Source: Lysinibacter sp. HNR
GTDB taxonomy: Bacteria; Actinomycetota; Actinomycetes; Actinomycetales; Microbacteriaceae
Direction: 5' to 3'
Length of the DNA: 64,000 nucleotides
Assembly: GCF_029760935.1 (NCBI RefSeq)
Contig: NZ_CP121684.1
Location: forward strand, 1,116,001 to 1,180,000
The position numbers and the translations under genes were made by a program. Shown in pieces: positions 26,993 to 36,234 of this stretch (position 1 is the first letter of the stretch; every line of letters begins with the position of its first letter). The notes below the pieces were generated by a model, which did not search any database, had not been told where the DNA came from, and was given only the letters and a program-made list of their open reading frames with translations.

Positions 26993-28679
26993 CGGGACTT
27001 TCCGTGTCCAGGATAAAGGGCGCAAGTTCCGCGGCAAATTCGGGTGAGGCCAGCGCGTGAACCCGGGTTCCTCCCTCGTCGTAGCTTGTTTCCAAAACAC
27101 GGTGTGAGTCGTGCAGGGTAGTGATCAGGTCACCTCGGTCGAAGGGAATCAACGCGGTGAGTTCAACGGCAGGGTCGGGGAGCATGCTGTCGATCGTCTC
27201 GAGAAGAGTGTTTATGCCCTCGCCCGTGCGAGCCGATACAAATAGTGACTCTGGTTCGAGCCCGCGTAAAACGGTTATGTCATCCGTGTGAACCAGATCG
27301 CTCTTGTTAAACACAATAAGTTCCGGTACGTTTCTGGCCCCGGCCTCGCCTAAAACATTCCGAACCGTTGCAATCTGGCTGGCGGGGTCGGGATGCGACG
27401 CATCCACCACGTGCAGGATAAGGTCTGCGTCGCGCGCTTCCTCGAAGGTGGACTGGAAAGCCTCGACCAATTGATGCGGAAGATTACGTACAAAACCCAC
27501 CGTGTCCGTGAGCGTGTACTCGCGTCCGTCCGCGGTGTGAGAACGTCGGACGGTGGGGTCGAGGGTTGCAAAGAGCGCGTTTTCCACCAGCAGGCCAGCA
27601 CTTGTGATGTGATTGAGTAGGCTCGATTTTCCCGCGTTGGTGTAGCCCACAATGGTAACGGAGGGTACCGAGTTGCGGCGGCGATTCGCGCGTTTTGCTT
27701 CGCGGGCTGGTTTCATTGCCGCGATCTGCTTGCGCAGCTTAGCCATCCGAGAGTGGATGCGTCGCCGATCTAGCTCAATTTTTGTCTCTCCGGGACCACG
27801 TGAGCCCATACCCGCCCCGGCTCCGCCAACCTGGCCACCCGCTTGGCGAGACATCGACTCACCCCAGCCGCGCAGTCGGGGTAACAGATACTCAAGCTGG
27901 GCGAGTTCAACCTGCGCTTTACCCTCTCGGCTTTTTGCGTGTTGGCTAAAGATGTCGAGGATTACCGTGGTGCGGTCGATAACCTTCACACCCACCACAT
28001 CCTCAAGTGCTCGTCGCTGGCTGGGCGAGAGCTCGGTATCCGCGATGACGGTGTCTGCTCCCATCGCTTTGACCAGGTCTCGAAGCTCGTACGTTTTACC
28101 CTTGCCCAGGTAGGTTGCCGGGTCCGGGTAGGGGCGACGCTGGAGCAGTCCGTCAAGAACCATAGCCCCCGCTGTTTCGGCGAGTGCGGCAAGCTCGTGC
28201 ATCGAGTTTTCTGCGTCGCTCAGGGACCCCTGGGAGTAAACGCCAATGAGTATGACGTTTTCGAGACGTAGCTGTCGATACTCGACCTCGGTGACATCTT
28301 CAAGCTCGGTGGAGAGTCCCGCAACCCGCCTCAGTGCGCTTCTTTCTTCGCGCTCAAGCTGGTCACCGTCGGAAGCTTCGCTGGCGTCCCTACCGTGTGT
28401 GTGGTCGAGCGCCTGCGCGGAGCCGTCGCGAAAGAGGCTAAAGCCGGAAGAGGTTGCTCGAGCCGCGTTGAGAACGCGGGTGACCCGTTCGGAGTCTTCA
28501 CGCTCTTCCCCGTGACTGTCTGTGTCGAGTGGCAGTGGTTCGTGCGCCCCCTCTGATTGTGAGGTTTTGTGCTTGGCTTGGGCATCGGGCTCTGTTTGTG
28601 AGGCACCCTGTGTGCCAGCTTCTTTGTTGGAGGGGACGGAGTGGTCGTTTTTATCAAATGTGCCGTGGCTTTTAATCAT
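26979..28679 (-). CDS. hflX: GTPase HflX
   Basis: Ribosome-associated GTPase that splits or rescues stalled 70S ribosomes under stress. The 566-residue protein has a hydrophilic acidic N-terminal extension of about 130 residues, the HflX-specific domain (LATYLGKGK-type block read here as [12 protein letters not shown], then RVEL-type helices), a Gly-rich loop ([18 protein letters not shown]) and a G domain with [15 protein letters not shown] and NKSD. The frame is open up to 28751, but that start overlaps the divergent methyltransferase gene; the ATG at 28677-28679 is preferred although its ribosome site is weak. Its 3' end overlaps dapF. Confidence 0.93.
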   Translation of the reverse strand: MIKSHGTFDKNDHSVPSNKEAGTQGASQTEPDAQAKHKTSQSEGAHEPLPLDTDSHGEEREDSERVTRVLNAARATSSGFSLFRDGSAQALDHTHGRDASEASDGDQLEREERSALRRVAGLSTELEDVTEVEYRQLRLENVILIGVYSQGSLSDAENSMHELAALAETAGAMVLDGLLQRRPYPDPATYLGKGKTYELRDLVKAMGADTVIADTELSPSQRRALEDVVGVKVIDRTTVILDIFSQHAKSREGKAQVELAQLEYLLPRLRGWGESMSRQAGGQVGGAGAGMGSRGPGETKIELDRRRIHSRMAKLRKQIAAMKPAREAKRANRRRNSVPSVTIVGYTNAGKSSLLNHITSAGLLVENALFATLDPTVRRSHTADGREYTLTDTVGFVRNLPHQLVEAFQSTFEEARDADLILHVVDASHPDPASQIATVRNVLGEAGARNVPELIVFNKSDLVHTDDITVLRGLEPESLFVSARTGEGINTLLETIDSMLPDPAVELTALIPFDRGDLITTLHDSHRVLETSYDEGGTRVHALASPEFAAELAPFILDTESPATEG

Positions 28680-28736
28680 TAATACTAAGGATACCCTTTG
28701 CGATGTGTCTGAAGGAAGTCTGTAATACTGAAACGT

Positions 28737-29348
28737 ATGGCTGATGATCATTATTTCAGCACCAATCCGGATAGCGATTTTGTGCCCAGGAAGATATCGG
28801 TGCGTCTATCCGGGGACACATATGATGTAACAACGGCGGGTGGTGTTTTTAGTCCCGACCACATAGATCGGGGTACCGAGGCTCTTCTGTCCTACGCTCC
28901 CGAGGCGCCGAAAACGGGCAATCTCCTCGACCTGGGCTGCGGTTGGGGTCCCATCAGTCTTACTCTTGCGCTGGAGTCACCCGAGAGCACTGTGTGGGCG
29001 GTGGACGTGAATGATCGTGCGCTGGAGCTGGTCAGGATGAATGCACAGGCCCTGGGGCTGACAAATATTCGGGCGGTAAAGCCCGAGGAGGTTCCCCCCG
29101 ATGTTGCCTTTGACACGATCTGGTCAAACCCACCCATTCGCGTGGGTAAAAATGTTCTGCACGACATCTTGTTGACCTGGCTCCCCCGGTTGAAAGAACG
29201 TTCGGATGCCTACCTGGTGGTTCAACGTAACCTTGGATCCGACTCCCTCCACCGGTGGTTAGGTACCACCCTCCCCGATGACTTTGCCGTCTCTCGAAAT
29301 GCTACAAGCAAGGGGTTTAGAATTCTTCGCGTTCGACGCTGGTCGTAG
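28737..29348 (+). CDS. Class I SAM-dependent methyltransferase (RsmC-like)
   Basis: A 203-residue methyltransferase of the small-subunit rRNA G-methyltransferase type. The SAM loop LLDLGCGWGPIS (about 62-73), the acidic strand-2 end AVDVNDRAL and the NPPIRVGK catalytic motif (NPPF/Y class, usual for exocyclic N2-guanine methylation) are visible. It corresponds to the C-terminal half of E. coli RsmC, as is common in Gram-positive bacteria. The exact target nucleotide is inferred, not shown. It is divergent from hflX with only 57 bases between starts. Confidence 0.85.
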   Translation: MADDHYFSTNPDSDFVPRKISVRLSGDTYDVTTAGGVFSPDHIDRGTEALLSYAPEAPKTGNLLDLGCGWGPISLTLALESPESTVWAVDVNDRALELVRMNAQALGLTNIRAVKPEEVPPDVAFDTIWSNPPIRVGKNVLHDILLTWLPRLKERSDAYLVVQRNLGSDSLHRWLGTTLPDDFAVSRNATSKGFRILRVRRWS

Positions 29349-29518
29349 GGCATCTTTGTCACACTCCGTCACACGGCGTTTGTGGTTTGGAAAACTGGGT
29401 TGTGGGGCTGCTAGTCTCCTACTTATTACCCGAACTTTTTGTGGCGCGGGAAAAGAATACCCGTGGCCGGGACCTGCAGACCAGCAGGATTGCGGCAAGA
29501 CCAAAATCTGGAGGCAGC
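29349..29518 (+). promoter_or_regulatory. Leader of the methionine operon, structured, type unknown
   Basis: The 170-base gap before the first Met gene holds two direct GTCACAC repeats exactly 10 bases apart (29358-29364 and 29368-29374), a CGGG/CCCG stem (29447-29450 with 29460-29463), and a CCTGC/GCAGG hairpin (29473-29477 with 29484-29488) ending about 20 bases before the ribosome site. I could not match it to SAM-I, SAM-IV or cobalamin riboswitch consensus. Confidence 0.35.
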
Positions 29519-30664
29519 GTGATACTTCGTACAGAACCCGTGGGTTCGCTGCCTCGCCCCGCACGGCTCCAAAGCGCCCTCATCGATTTTGATAGTGGTC
29601 TCATAGAGGAGGCGGAGCTTCGCGCCGAACAGGACCGTGCCGTTTCTGACTCCCTGGAACGCTTTGCAGAAACGGGTTCGCCGATTATCACCGACGGCGA
29701 GCAACGAGCGCCCAGCTTTGCAACCTATCCCTTTGCCGAAACGCTGGGCGGAGCCGGGTTGAGCGAAAATCTCGCGCTTGACGGGCAATACTTTGCGATT
29801 TTTGAGGACGGCCACCACCGCCAGCTTCCCCGTCTCACTCGGGGACCCTTCCGCTACACGGGGTATGCTTCCCAAAACGTTGAAGAGGCCCGTTTGCTGA
29901 CCTCGTTGCCCCTCAAGCAGGCCGTCATTGCCCCCTCCATGCTTTCTCTTCTCTACCCGCTTGACGGCCAGCTTGACGGTTATTCTCGAAAAGAATTTTT
30001 TGACGACCTGGTCAATGAGTGTGAAAAAGATATCCGCCTGTGCTTTATCGCGGGTGCGGAGAGGGTGTCGCTTGATTTCACAGAGGGGCGCTTAGCCCTG
30101 CGGGGTGATCCCCGTAACCCCTGGACCGGCCGTGCACTTTTGCACGAATTTATTGAGTTGAACAACCGGGTTTTTGATCGTTTTTCAGCGCAGGAGCGAG
30201 TGAATATCGGGCTGCACACCTGCCCCGGAAGCGACCTGGACTCCGCTCACAGCGCGGATGTCGACTATGCTCAGCTGCTGCCCGAGCTCTTTCAATTGAA
30301 CGCGGGATATTTTTTGGTTCAGCTCGCGAGTGAGCTGGATCGTGAGCGTGTTTATCAGCTCATTGGAAAAACTCTGAGGCCTGAGGCGGACGGTATTGAG
30401 CAGCAGGTTCTTATCGGTGTCACCGATCCCAAAAATTCTCGTGTGGAGACTCCCGAAGAGGTGCGGGATCAGCTTGTTTCTGCGGCCCGCTTTATCCCGG
30501 CGGAGAGGCTCGGATCGACGGATGACTGCGGCTTCTCGCCCTTTAGCATCGATGATAAACCTCGTCATGCCTCACCGGATGCGGCTCGTAACGTCGCGTT
30601 TTCTAAGATAACGTCGCGCGTGCGAGGAACCCACTTGGCCGAAGAAGTACTGGGAGGGTCATGA
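29519..30664 (+). CDS. MetE C-terminal-domain-like methyltransferase (YxjG/YxjH type)
   Basis: A 381-residue single-domain relative of cobalamin-independent methionine synthase, from the UROD/MetE-like TIM-barrel family. The start block TEPVGSLPRP, DGEQRAPSFA, and the zinc-type HTCPGSD motif (His-x-Cys) support this. In full MetE a further Cys (NPDCGL) completes the zinc site; the matching stretch here reads TDPKNSRVE and lacks Cys. The start is GTG at 29519 with GGAGG at 29510-29514; the frame is open to 29387 but lacks family similarity there. The stop overlaps the metF ATG (ATGA). Bacillus homologues are regarded as methionine synthases, some using simpler folates; that function is inferred here from family and operon. 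Confidence 0.82.
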   Translation: MILRTEPVGSLPRPARLQSALIDFDSGLIEEAELRAEQDRAVSDSLERFAETGSPIITDGEQRAPSFATYPFAETLGGAGLSENLALDGQYFAIFEDGHHRQLPRLTRGPFRYTGYASQNVEEARLLTSLPLKQAVIAPSMLSLLYPLDGQLDGYSRKEFFDDLVNECEKDIRLCFIAGAERVSLDFTEGRLALRGDPRNPWTGRALLHEFIELNNRVFDRFSAQERVNIGLHTCPGSDLDSAHSADVDYAQLLPELFQLNAGYFLVQLASELDRERVYQLIGKTLRPEADGIEQQVLIGVTDPKNSRVETPEEVRDQLVSAARFIPAERLGSTDDCGFSPFSIDDKPRHASPDAARNVAFSKITSRVRGTHLAEEVLGGS

Positions 30665-31569
30665 CACGCCCCACCGTGCCCTTCTCCTTTGAGGTTTTTC
30701 CCGCTCGAAGCAGTGCGGCGGCCCTGTCTCTTGGTCACACCGTTCAGCACCTGGCTGCTGCGGGACCAGCCTTCATCTCCGTGACATACGGTGCCAACGG
30801 TTCCAGCCGGGAATCGTCTCTTGAGCTACTCAAGTATATTCGACAGCACACGGATGCTCGCCCCTTGGCTCACCTCACTTCGATCGGCTCCACCCGCGCT
30901 CAGATTGAGCGGCTCGTGCGGGACTTCTGGGCGGCCGGGGTGTACGATTTTCTTGCACTCAGGGGAGATCCGCCTCGTGGTGTCGCCGAAGAAGACGTTG
31001 ATCTGGGGGAGCTGCACAGTACCGTGCAGCTGGTGCAGCTTATCCGCTCGATAATCGAGGAACAGTCAGCGATCACCGGAGATATCCCTCACCCCGGCGG
31101 ACAGGTGTGCATCGCGGCCTTCCCCACCGGGCACCCGAGAGCGGTGAACCCACGGGACGACATTGACGCCCTGCTTGAAAAGCAACGGGTTGGTGCCGAG
31201 TTTGGTATCACACAGCTTTTTTTCCACGCCGACGATTATCTTACCCACGTGGAGAAGGCGCGGGAAGCGGGCGTGACCATTCCCATCCTGCCGGGCCTCA
31301 TGCCGGTATCCACCTCGGCACAATTGCTTAAGGTTGCCGAGCTTGCGGGGCAAGAAGCCCCGAGCGACCTCCTGGCGAAGCTTACCGAGGCTGGCGGATA
31401 CGCACCCGAGTGTGGCATTGACCACACGACCCAGCTTGCCACGGATCTCATTGCGGCGGGAGCACCCGGCGTTCATCTCTACACCTTTAACCGACACCAA
31501 TCCTCGCTTGCCGTTCTTCGTGAACTAGGGCTACTCACCACCCACCCATTTGAAAAGGAACTCGTATGA
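30661..31569 (+). CDS. metF: Methylenetetrahydrofolate reductase
   Basis: FAD enzyme reducing 5,10-methylene-THF to 5-methyl-THF, the methyl donor for MetE. The 302-residue TIM barrel begins with PFSFEVFPARS (family SFEFFPP-like start), followed by VTYGANGS, HLTSIGSTR, LALRGDPP and the ITQLFFHADDY block. ATGA overlaps join it to the MetE-like gene before and metE after, so all three are translated from one message. Confidence 0.95.
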   Translation: MTRPTVPFSFEVFPARSSAAALSLGHTVQHLAAAGPAFISVTYGANGSSRESSLELLKYIRQHTDARPLAHLTSIGSTRAQIERLVRDFWAAGVYDFLALRGDPPRGVAEEDVDLGELHSTVQLVQLIRSIIEEQSAITGDIPHPGGQVCIAAFPTGHPRAVNPRDDIDALLEKQRVGAEFGITQLFFHADDYLTHVEKAREAGVTIPILPGLMPVSTSAQLLKVAELAGQEAPSDLLAKLTEAGGYAPECGIDHTTQLATDLIAAGAPGVHLYTFNRHQSSLAVLRELGLLTTHPFEKELV

Positions 31570-33875
31570 CAACCTCCGCTCCCTTTCCCACCGGAACTAT
31601 CCTGGGCTACCCCCGAATCGGTCGCCGCCGCGAGCTGAAACGCGCTATCGAGGCATTCTGGAAAGGCACCATCGATGCGGCCGAGCTTGAGAGCATCAGC
31701 GCGGATCTTCGTGCCGTTACCCGTGATCGCCTGGTTGCGCGGGGACTTGATCCGCTCGGCTCCGCCGTCCCAGAATCTTTTAGCTACTATGATCAGGTGC
31801 TTGACGCTGCTGTGACGGTGGGTGCTACACCGGCTCGCTTCTCCTATCTGGAGGATGCTGACGGGGCCATTGATCTATCCGGTTACTTTACTATTGCGCG
31901 TGGTGAGGGAGATCACCTTCCCGTCGAAATGACAAAGTGGTTTGACACGAACTATCACTACTCGGTTCCGGAGATTGGGCCCGAGACAAATTTTCACCTG
32001 GCCTCCGATCGCATTGTTCGCCATTTCGAAGAGGGTAAGGCTCAGGGATACGTGACCCGGCCGGTCATTGTTGGCCCTGTCACGCTTCTGCTCTTGAGTA
32101 AAGCGAGCGAGGGCGCCCCCGAAGGATTCCGCCCTATTTCTCGCCTGAGTGATCTACTGCCCGTGTACCAGCAGCTGCTGGTACGCCTCAGGGGTGCCGG
32201 CGTGGAGTGGGTACAGCTTGACGAGCCGGCACTGGTGAGTGAGAGTATCGACGAGGAGCGTGCCGCCGTGCTTGCGGCAGCCGAAGAGGCGTACCGTGTG
32301 CTGGGTAACGCGTCACACCGTCCCCAAATCTTTGTGGCAGCACCCTACGCGGCCCTTGATGATGCACTGCCCGTCTTGGCTAGCAGTGCGGTGGAGGCAA
32401 TCGGTCTTGACCTGGTGCGGGGTTCTGTGCCCGAGTCCGTGCCCGGGCTGGAGGAAAAAACGCTTGTGGGCGGGGTGGTTGATGGTCGCAATGTGTGGCG
32501 GGGAGACCTGGAGGTTGCGTACGATAAGCTGGAGGCGCTTAGGGCCCTTAGCCCCAATGTCGCCGTGGCAACGTCGACCTCCCTCCAGCATGTTCCGCAC
32601 GATGTAGAGGACGAGCCCAATCTCAGTAAACGCCTGAAGAGCTGGTTGGCCTTTGCCGATCAGAAGGTTGATCAGGTGGCTATCCTGGCTCGCGGCCTTG
32701 AGAGGGGTCGGGCATCCATTAGCGAGGAACTTAGCGCGTCCCGGAAAGCCCTGAACGACAGGCTTGCGGCGCCGGGGGTAAAAAACGAGGCGGTGCGTGC
32801 CCGTACCGGAGTTCTTGCGGATGCTGATTTCTCGAGGGTGGCATACGAGACCCGTCTTGAAGCGCAGAACAGGGCTTTTGCTCTCCCTGATCTTCCCACA
32901 ACCACGATCGGTTCCTTTCCTCAGACCGGTGATATCCGCCGGGCTCGTGCGTCGTTCGTTCGCGGAGATATTACCCGCGAGCAATATAATGATTTCCTGC
33001 GCGATGAGATTCGTAGTGTGGTGAAGCTTCAGGAGGAGATCGGACTCGACGTTTTGGTTCATGGCGAGCCTGAGCGCAACGATATGGTGCAGTATTTTGC
33101 GGAAAACTTTGATGGTTTTGACGTGACTGTCAACGGGTGGGTCCAATCGTATGGAACGCGCGCCACTCGCCCGTCGATTCTCTGGGGTGATGTTTCCCGC
33201 CCGGCTCCGTTTACGGTTGAGTGGAGTGCCTTCACCCAATCGCTCACCGAGAAGCCGGTTAAAGGAATGCTCACCGGGCCGGTGACGATTCTGGCCTGGT
33301 CATTTGTGAGGGACGACATTCCCCTGTCGGAAACAGCACACCAGGTTGCCCTCGCGCTGCGTGATGAAATCAGCGATTTGGAGAACGCGGGGATAGGGAT
33401 TATCCAGGTGGATGAACCTGCCCTGCGTGAATTGCTCCCGCTTAAGCTTGCGGATCAGCCCGACTATCTTCAGTGGTCGGTCGGAGCGTTCCGTCTGGCC
33501 ACGGCGGGGGCAGCGGAGGCAACCCAGATCCATACCCACCTGTGCTACTCGGAATTTGGGGTGGTTATCGATGCAATTCGTTCCCTGGATGCTGATGTGA
33601 CTAGCATTGAGGCGGCACGATCCAAAATGGAGGTTGTCCACGATATTCGTGCCAGCGGCTTTGATCACGGTATTGGACCGGGCGTTTACGATATTCACTC
33701 GCCGCGGGTGCCCAGCGTGAAAGAGGTGAGTGAACTCATCACCACCGCGCTGAGTGCCATTCCCGCACGTCAGGTGTGGATCAATCCTGACTGTGGGTTG
33801 AAGACCCGTGGATATGAGGAAACGCTTGAAAGCCTGAAGAACATTCTGGAGGCAACACGGGCTGCCCGAGTCTAG
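31566..33875 (+). CDS. metE: Cobalamin-independent methionine synthase
   Basis: Transfers the methyl group of 5-methyltetrahydropteroyl-triglutamate to homocysteine without B12. The 769-residue length is standard, with two TIM barrels: the N-terminal folate-binding part begins ILGYPRIGRRRELKRA, and the C-terminal catalytic part carries the zinc ligands in IHTHLCYSEF (about 653-662), Glu in VTSIEAARS, and Cys in NPDCGLKTRG (about 741). Substrate motif IGSFPQTGDIR opens the second barrel. It is translationally coupled to metF. A hairpin terminator lies 23 bases after the stop. Confidence 0.97.
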   Translation: MTTSAPFPTGTILGYPRIGRRRELKRAIEAFWKGTIDAAELESISADLRAVTRDRLVARGLDPLGSAVPESFSYYDQVLDAAVTVGATPARFSYLEDADGAIDLSGYFTIARGEGDHLPVEMTKWFDTNYHYSVPEIGPETNFHLASDRIVRHFEEGKAQGYVTRPVIVGPVTLLLLSKASEGAPEGFRPISRLSDLLPVYQQLLVRLRGAGVEWVQLDEPALVSESIDEERAAVLAAAEEAYRVLGNASHRPQIFVAAPYAALDDALPVLASSAVEAIGLDLVRGSVPESVPGLEEKTLVGGVVDGRNVWRGDLEVAYDKLEALRALSPNVAVATSTSLQHVPHDVEDEPNLSKRLKSWLAFADQKVDQVAILARGLERGRASISEELSASRKALNDRLAAPGVKNEAVRARTGVLADADFSRVAYETRLEAQNRAFALPDLPTTTIGSFPQTGDIRRARASFVRGDITREQYNDFLRDEIRSVVKLQEEIGLDVLVHGEPERNDMVQYFAENFDGFDVTVNGWVQSYGTRATRPSILWGDVSRPAPFTVEWSAFTQSLTEKPVKGMLTGPVTILAWSFVRDDIPLSETAHQVALALRDEISDLENAGIGIIQVDEPALRELLPLKLADQPDYLQWSVGAFRLATAGAAEATQIHTHLCYSEFGVVIDAIRSLDADVTSIEAARSKMEVVHDIRASGFDHGIGPGVYDIHSPRVPSVKEVSELITTALSAIPARQVWINPDCGLKTRGYEETLESLKNILEATRAARV

Positions 33876-33897
33876 TGTTGGGTTATTACTGACCGTG

Positions 33898-33942
33898 CCC
33901 GCGAGATTGTCTCTAGTTTTGTGAGGGATCTCGCGGGTATTT
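33898..33942 (+). terminator. Terminator after metE
   Basis: CCCGCGAGAT (33898-33907) pairs perfectly with ATCTCGCGGG (33928-33937) around a 20-base loop, followed by TATTT. The T-run is short, but the position just after metE and before convergent lexA supports a terminator. Confidence 0.6.
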
Positions 33943-33989
33943 CCCGTGGTTGCGAGGATTGTTTTGATGCTTCTGTAGCAGTGGCGATT

Positions 33990-34724
33990 TTAGACCGCGC
34001 GGAGAACTGCTACAACCTTGCCCAATACAGTGGCCTGGTCACCAAGAATGGGTTCAAACGCACTGTTTCGAGGTAGTAGCCAGGTGTGTCCGTCACGCTG
34101 CCGGAAGACTTTAACGGTGGCTTCATCGTCGAGCATTGCCGCAACGATATCGCCGTTTTCTGCCGTATTTTGCTGGCGAACAACCACAAAATCTCCGTCA
34201 CAGATAGCGGCATCGATCATGGAGTCTCCCACCACCGTCAGCATAAAAAGCTCACCCTTGCCCACAAGCTGGCGGGGGAGCGGAACGATCTCCTCCACCA
34301 TCTGATCGGCTGTGATGGGAATGCCCGCCGCGATGCGACCGACCAGAGGAACCATGGCGGCATCGCCAATGGGGTTTGAAGCTCCGCCGGGGGAGACATC
34401 AATTGTGGGGCTTGAGGGGGTTGCTGATGCTTCTTTTGGTGTCACGGGGGATTGTGTTGGTATATCGATGAGTATCTCGATCGCACGGGGGCGGTTGGGG
34501 TCTCTGCGCAGATAACCGCTGAGCTCGAGTTGATTAAGCTGGTGGGTGACACTCGAGAGGGACTTGAGCCCCACCGCATCGCCGATTTCACGCATGCTGG
34601 GGGGATAGCCCTGGCGACCTACCGCCTGTTGAATGACTTCTAATATAGCGAGTTGTTTTGGGCTGAGGTTTTTTCTGCGGCGGGTGCCGGGGCGAGATGC
34701 TCCCTTTTTGTTGTCTTCACTCAT
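33990..34724 (-). CDS. lexA: SOS repressor LexA
   Basis: Represses DNA-damage genes and is inactivated by RecA-stimulated self-cleavage. The 244-residue protein has an N-terminal winged helix ([27 protein letters not shown]), a longer than usual Pro/Ser/Thr-rich linker (about 86-120), the scissile Ala133-Gly134 bond in GRIAAGIP, and the catalytic dyad Ser168 (VGDSM) and Lys205 (ATVKVF). Actinobacterial LexA boxes lie in the divergent intergenic region, one 161-176 bases upstream of its own start, so autoregulation is expected. Confidence 0.97.
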   Translation of the reverse strand: MSEDNKKGASRPGTRRRKNLSPKQLAILEVIQQAVGRQGYPPSMREIGDAVGLKSLSSVTHQLNQLELSGYLRRDPNRPRAIEILIDIPTQSPVTPKEASATPSSPTIDVSPGGASNPIGDAAMVPLVGRIAAGIPITADQMVEEIVPLPRQLVGKGELFMLTVVGDSMIDAAICDGDFVVVRQQNTAENGDIVAAMLDDEATVKVFRQRDGHTWLLPRNSAFEPILGDQATVLGKVVAVLRAV

Positions 34725-34884
34725 GGGTTCCTCGTTTTCTCGGTCGTCGCTCGGGGCGGGGGTCTCGTATCTCTACGCAGGTCTTGAGACGTGGGTCCCG
34801 GTGTCGGTGGTCTCTGGTTGAGTGTTCGGTGATGAACGTGAGCAGTTTATTCACTTTCCAGAGTATCTGTTTTCGAGATCCGTA

Positions 34885-34900
34885 ACAAACACATGTTCGA
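34885..34900. promoter_or_regulatory. LexA box on the lexA side
   Basis: Read on the minus strand, TCGAACATGTGTTTGT matches the LexA consensus TCGAACATATGTTCGA at 13 of 16 positions, with the left half-site perfect. It lies 161 bases before the lexA start; a GATACT -10-like hexamer (plus 34862-34867) is just downstream. Confidence 0.75.
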
Positions 34901-34940
34901 ATGTTTTGGTTTTATTTTTAGAGATATTCCGAAAATCAGC

Positions 34941-34972
34941 TTGATTATTTGAATAATCGAAGATATATTCGA
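34941..34972 (+). promoter_or_regulatory. Promoter and overlapping LexA box of the LysM gene
   Basis: A -35 TTGATT (34941-34946) and a -10 TATATT (34964-34969) are separated by exactly 17 bases. The LexA box TCGAAGATATATTCGA at 34957-34972 (14 of 16 matches to consensus) covers the -10, so bound LexA would block RNA polymerase. This marks the LysM gene as a direct SOS target. Confidence 0.85.
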
Positions 34973-34980
34973 AACATAGA

Positions 34981-35018
34981 TTCGCATCTGGCCTTCCCGG
35001 CCGAGGGTCAGATGCGAA
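34981..35018 (+). other. Leader hairpin of the LysM gene
   Basis: TTCGCATCTG (34981-34990) pairs perfectly with CAGATGCGAA (35009-35018), a 10-base stem, with a possible competing GGCC/GGCC stem inside. It lies between the SOS promoter and the ribosome site (GAGAGAGG near 35026). No T-run follows. Confidence 0.65.
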
Positions 35019-35040
35019 ATCTTATAGAGAGAGGAACAGC

Positions 35041-35475
35041 ATGAGTTCACTTACTAATTCTTCACAGGGTCCACTGTACGCAAATAGTCCGCAGGTGGGC
35101 AGCTCCGGCGTTCAATCCCCAAAGTCTTCTCTGGCTCAACATCACGCATCTGTTAAGACCCGCCTTCGCCTTACCCGACGCGGGCGTTTTGTTATCACCG
35201 CTTTCATCGCCCTGCTGCTTCTTGTTATTGGATTATGGGGATTCTTTTTTGCCTCCTCAACGGCAAATGCCGTTTCTGATCACAGCGACACCGCCTTCGA
35301 CTATGTCACGATCCAGAGCGGTGAGACCCTGTGGGGCTTGGCAGAATCGCTCGACCCCTCAAGCGACCCGCGTGACGTTATTCACGAGATTATGTCGCTC
35401 AATAGGCTGGGTTCAGCTCAACTCGAACCCGGTCAACAGCTTGCTATTCCTGCTGCATACACGTTGAATTACTGA
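35041..35475 (+). CDS. SOS-induced LysM membrane protein, cell-division inhibitor candidate
   Basis: A 144-residue protein with a cytoplasmic N-terminus of about 45 residues rich in Ser/Gln, a basic TRLRLTRRGR stretch, one membrane segment (about 51-70), and an extracellular LysM domain (YVTIQSGETLWGLAESL, about 88-140) that binds peptidoglycan. The layout and location, divergent from lexA, match mycobacterial Rv2719c/ChiZ and are functionally like DivS of Corynebacterium and YneA of Bacillus, which stop division during DNA damage. A LexA box on its -10 supports SOS control. The inhibitory role itself is inferred. Confidence 0.88.
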   Translation: MSSLTNSSQGPLYANSPQVGSSGVQSPKSSLAQHHASVKTRLRLTRRGRFVITAFIALLLLVIGLWGFFFASSTANAVSDHSDTAFDYVTIQSGETLWGLAESLDPSSDPRDVIHEIMSLNRLGSAQLEPGQQLAIPAAYTLNY

Positions 35476-35536
35476 GTGTTTTAGAAGCAACTTTCCATCT
35501 TGTTGATCGTCAAAGTAGACGGGTAGCCTGGTACCT

Positions 35537-36214
35537 GTGGCTCATCAAGCTCTTATTCTGGCAATTCGTGATCAGCTTCAAGCTCAGGCAGACCCTGTTC
35601 GTGCTGAAGGTGCCCAACGGTATATGAAATCTGTTCAGCCATACTATGGCGTACGGGTTCCCGTGGTTCGGAAAATTGTTTCTGAGGCGTGGAAGAGATA
35701 TCCGTGTGACTCTCCTGAAGAACTGTACGATACTGCCCAGGCTCTGTGGAGAAGCGCAGCCTATCGAGAAGAGCGCTACGCGGCTATTGATCTTACCGGA
35801 TTGCGAATGGCGCGTGGGCGTCTTGAGTTTCTTCCTCTTTTTGTCGAGATGATCGTGACCGGTGCCTGGTGGGATCTGGTCGATGCCCTTGCCCGTAACA
35901 ACGCGCGATTACTCGATGCACACCCACAGCAGATGATTCCCACGGTTCGAGCGTGGTCTACTGATTCTGATATGTGGCTGCGTCGATCCAGTGTTCTTTC
36001 TCAACTAGGCCGTAAGAAAGATACTGATCGGGAGCTTCTTTCCGAGGTAATTCTTGCGAATACTGGGGACAAGGAGTTCTTTATCCGTAAGGCTATCGGT
36101 TGGGCTCTCAGAGAATATGCCAAGACCGATCCCGAGTGGGTGCAGCAGTTTGTGAAGCATCATCAAGACTCGCTGAGCCCCCTCTCTACACGCGAGTCTC
36201 TTAAAAACATGTGA
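35537..36214 (+). CDS. AlkD-like DNA alkylation repair glycosylase
   Basis: A 225-residue all-helical HEAT-repeat protein of the AlkC/AlkD superfamily, which excises alkylated purines such as N3- and N7-alkyl adducts. The active-site signature WWDLVDALA lies at about residues 111-119, and the repeats YYGVRVPVVRKI, MWLRRSSVLSQL and FFIRKAIGWALREYA are typical. The start is a GTG at 35537. It lies 61 bases after the SOS LysM gene on the same strand, but I saw no separate LexA box before it; cotranscription would place it under SOS control. Confidence 0.88.
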   Translation: MAHQALILAIRDQLQAQADPVRAEGAQRYMKSVQPYYGVRVPVVRKIVSEAWKRYPCDSPEELYDTAQALWRSAAYREERYAAIDLTGLRMARGRLEFLPLFVEMIVTGAWWDLVDALARNNARLLDAHPQQMIPTVRAWSTDSDMWLRRSSVLSQLGRKKDTDRELLSEVILANTGDKEFFIRKAIGWALREYAKTDPEWVQQFVKHHQDSLSPLSTRESLKNM

Positions 36215-36234
36215 TGCTGTGTGGCGAATGATAA

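Noticed and set aside
29349-29518. SAM or cobalamin riboswitch before the Met operon
   Set aside because: None of the conserved boxes of SAM-I, SAM-IV or the B12 element could be found by eye; left as an unclassified leader.
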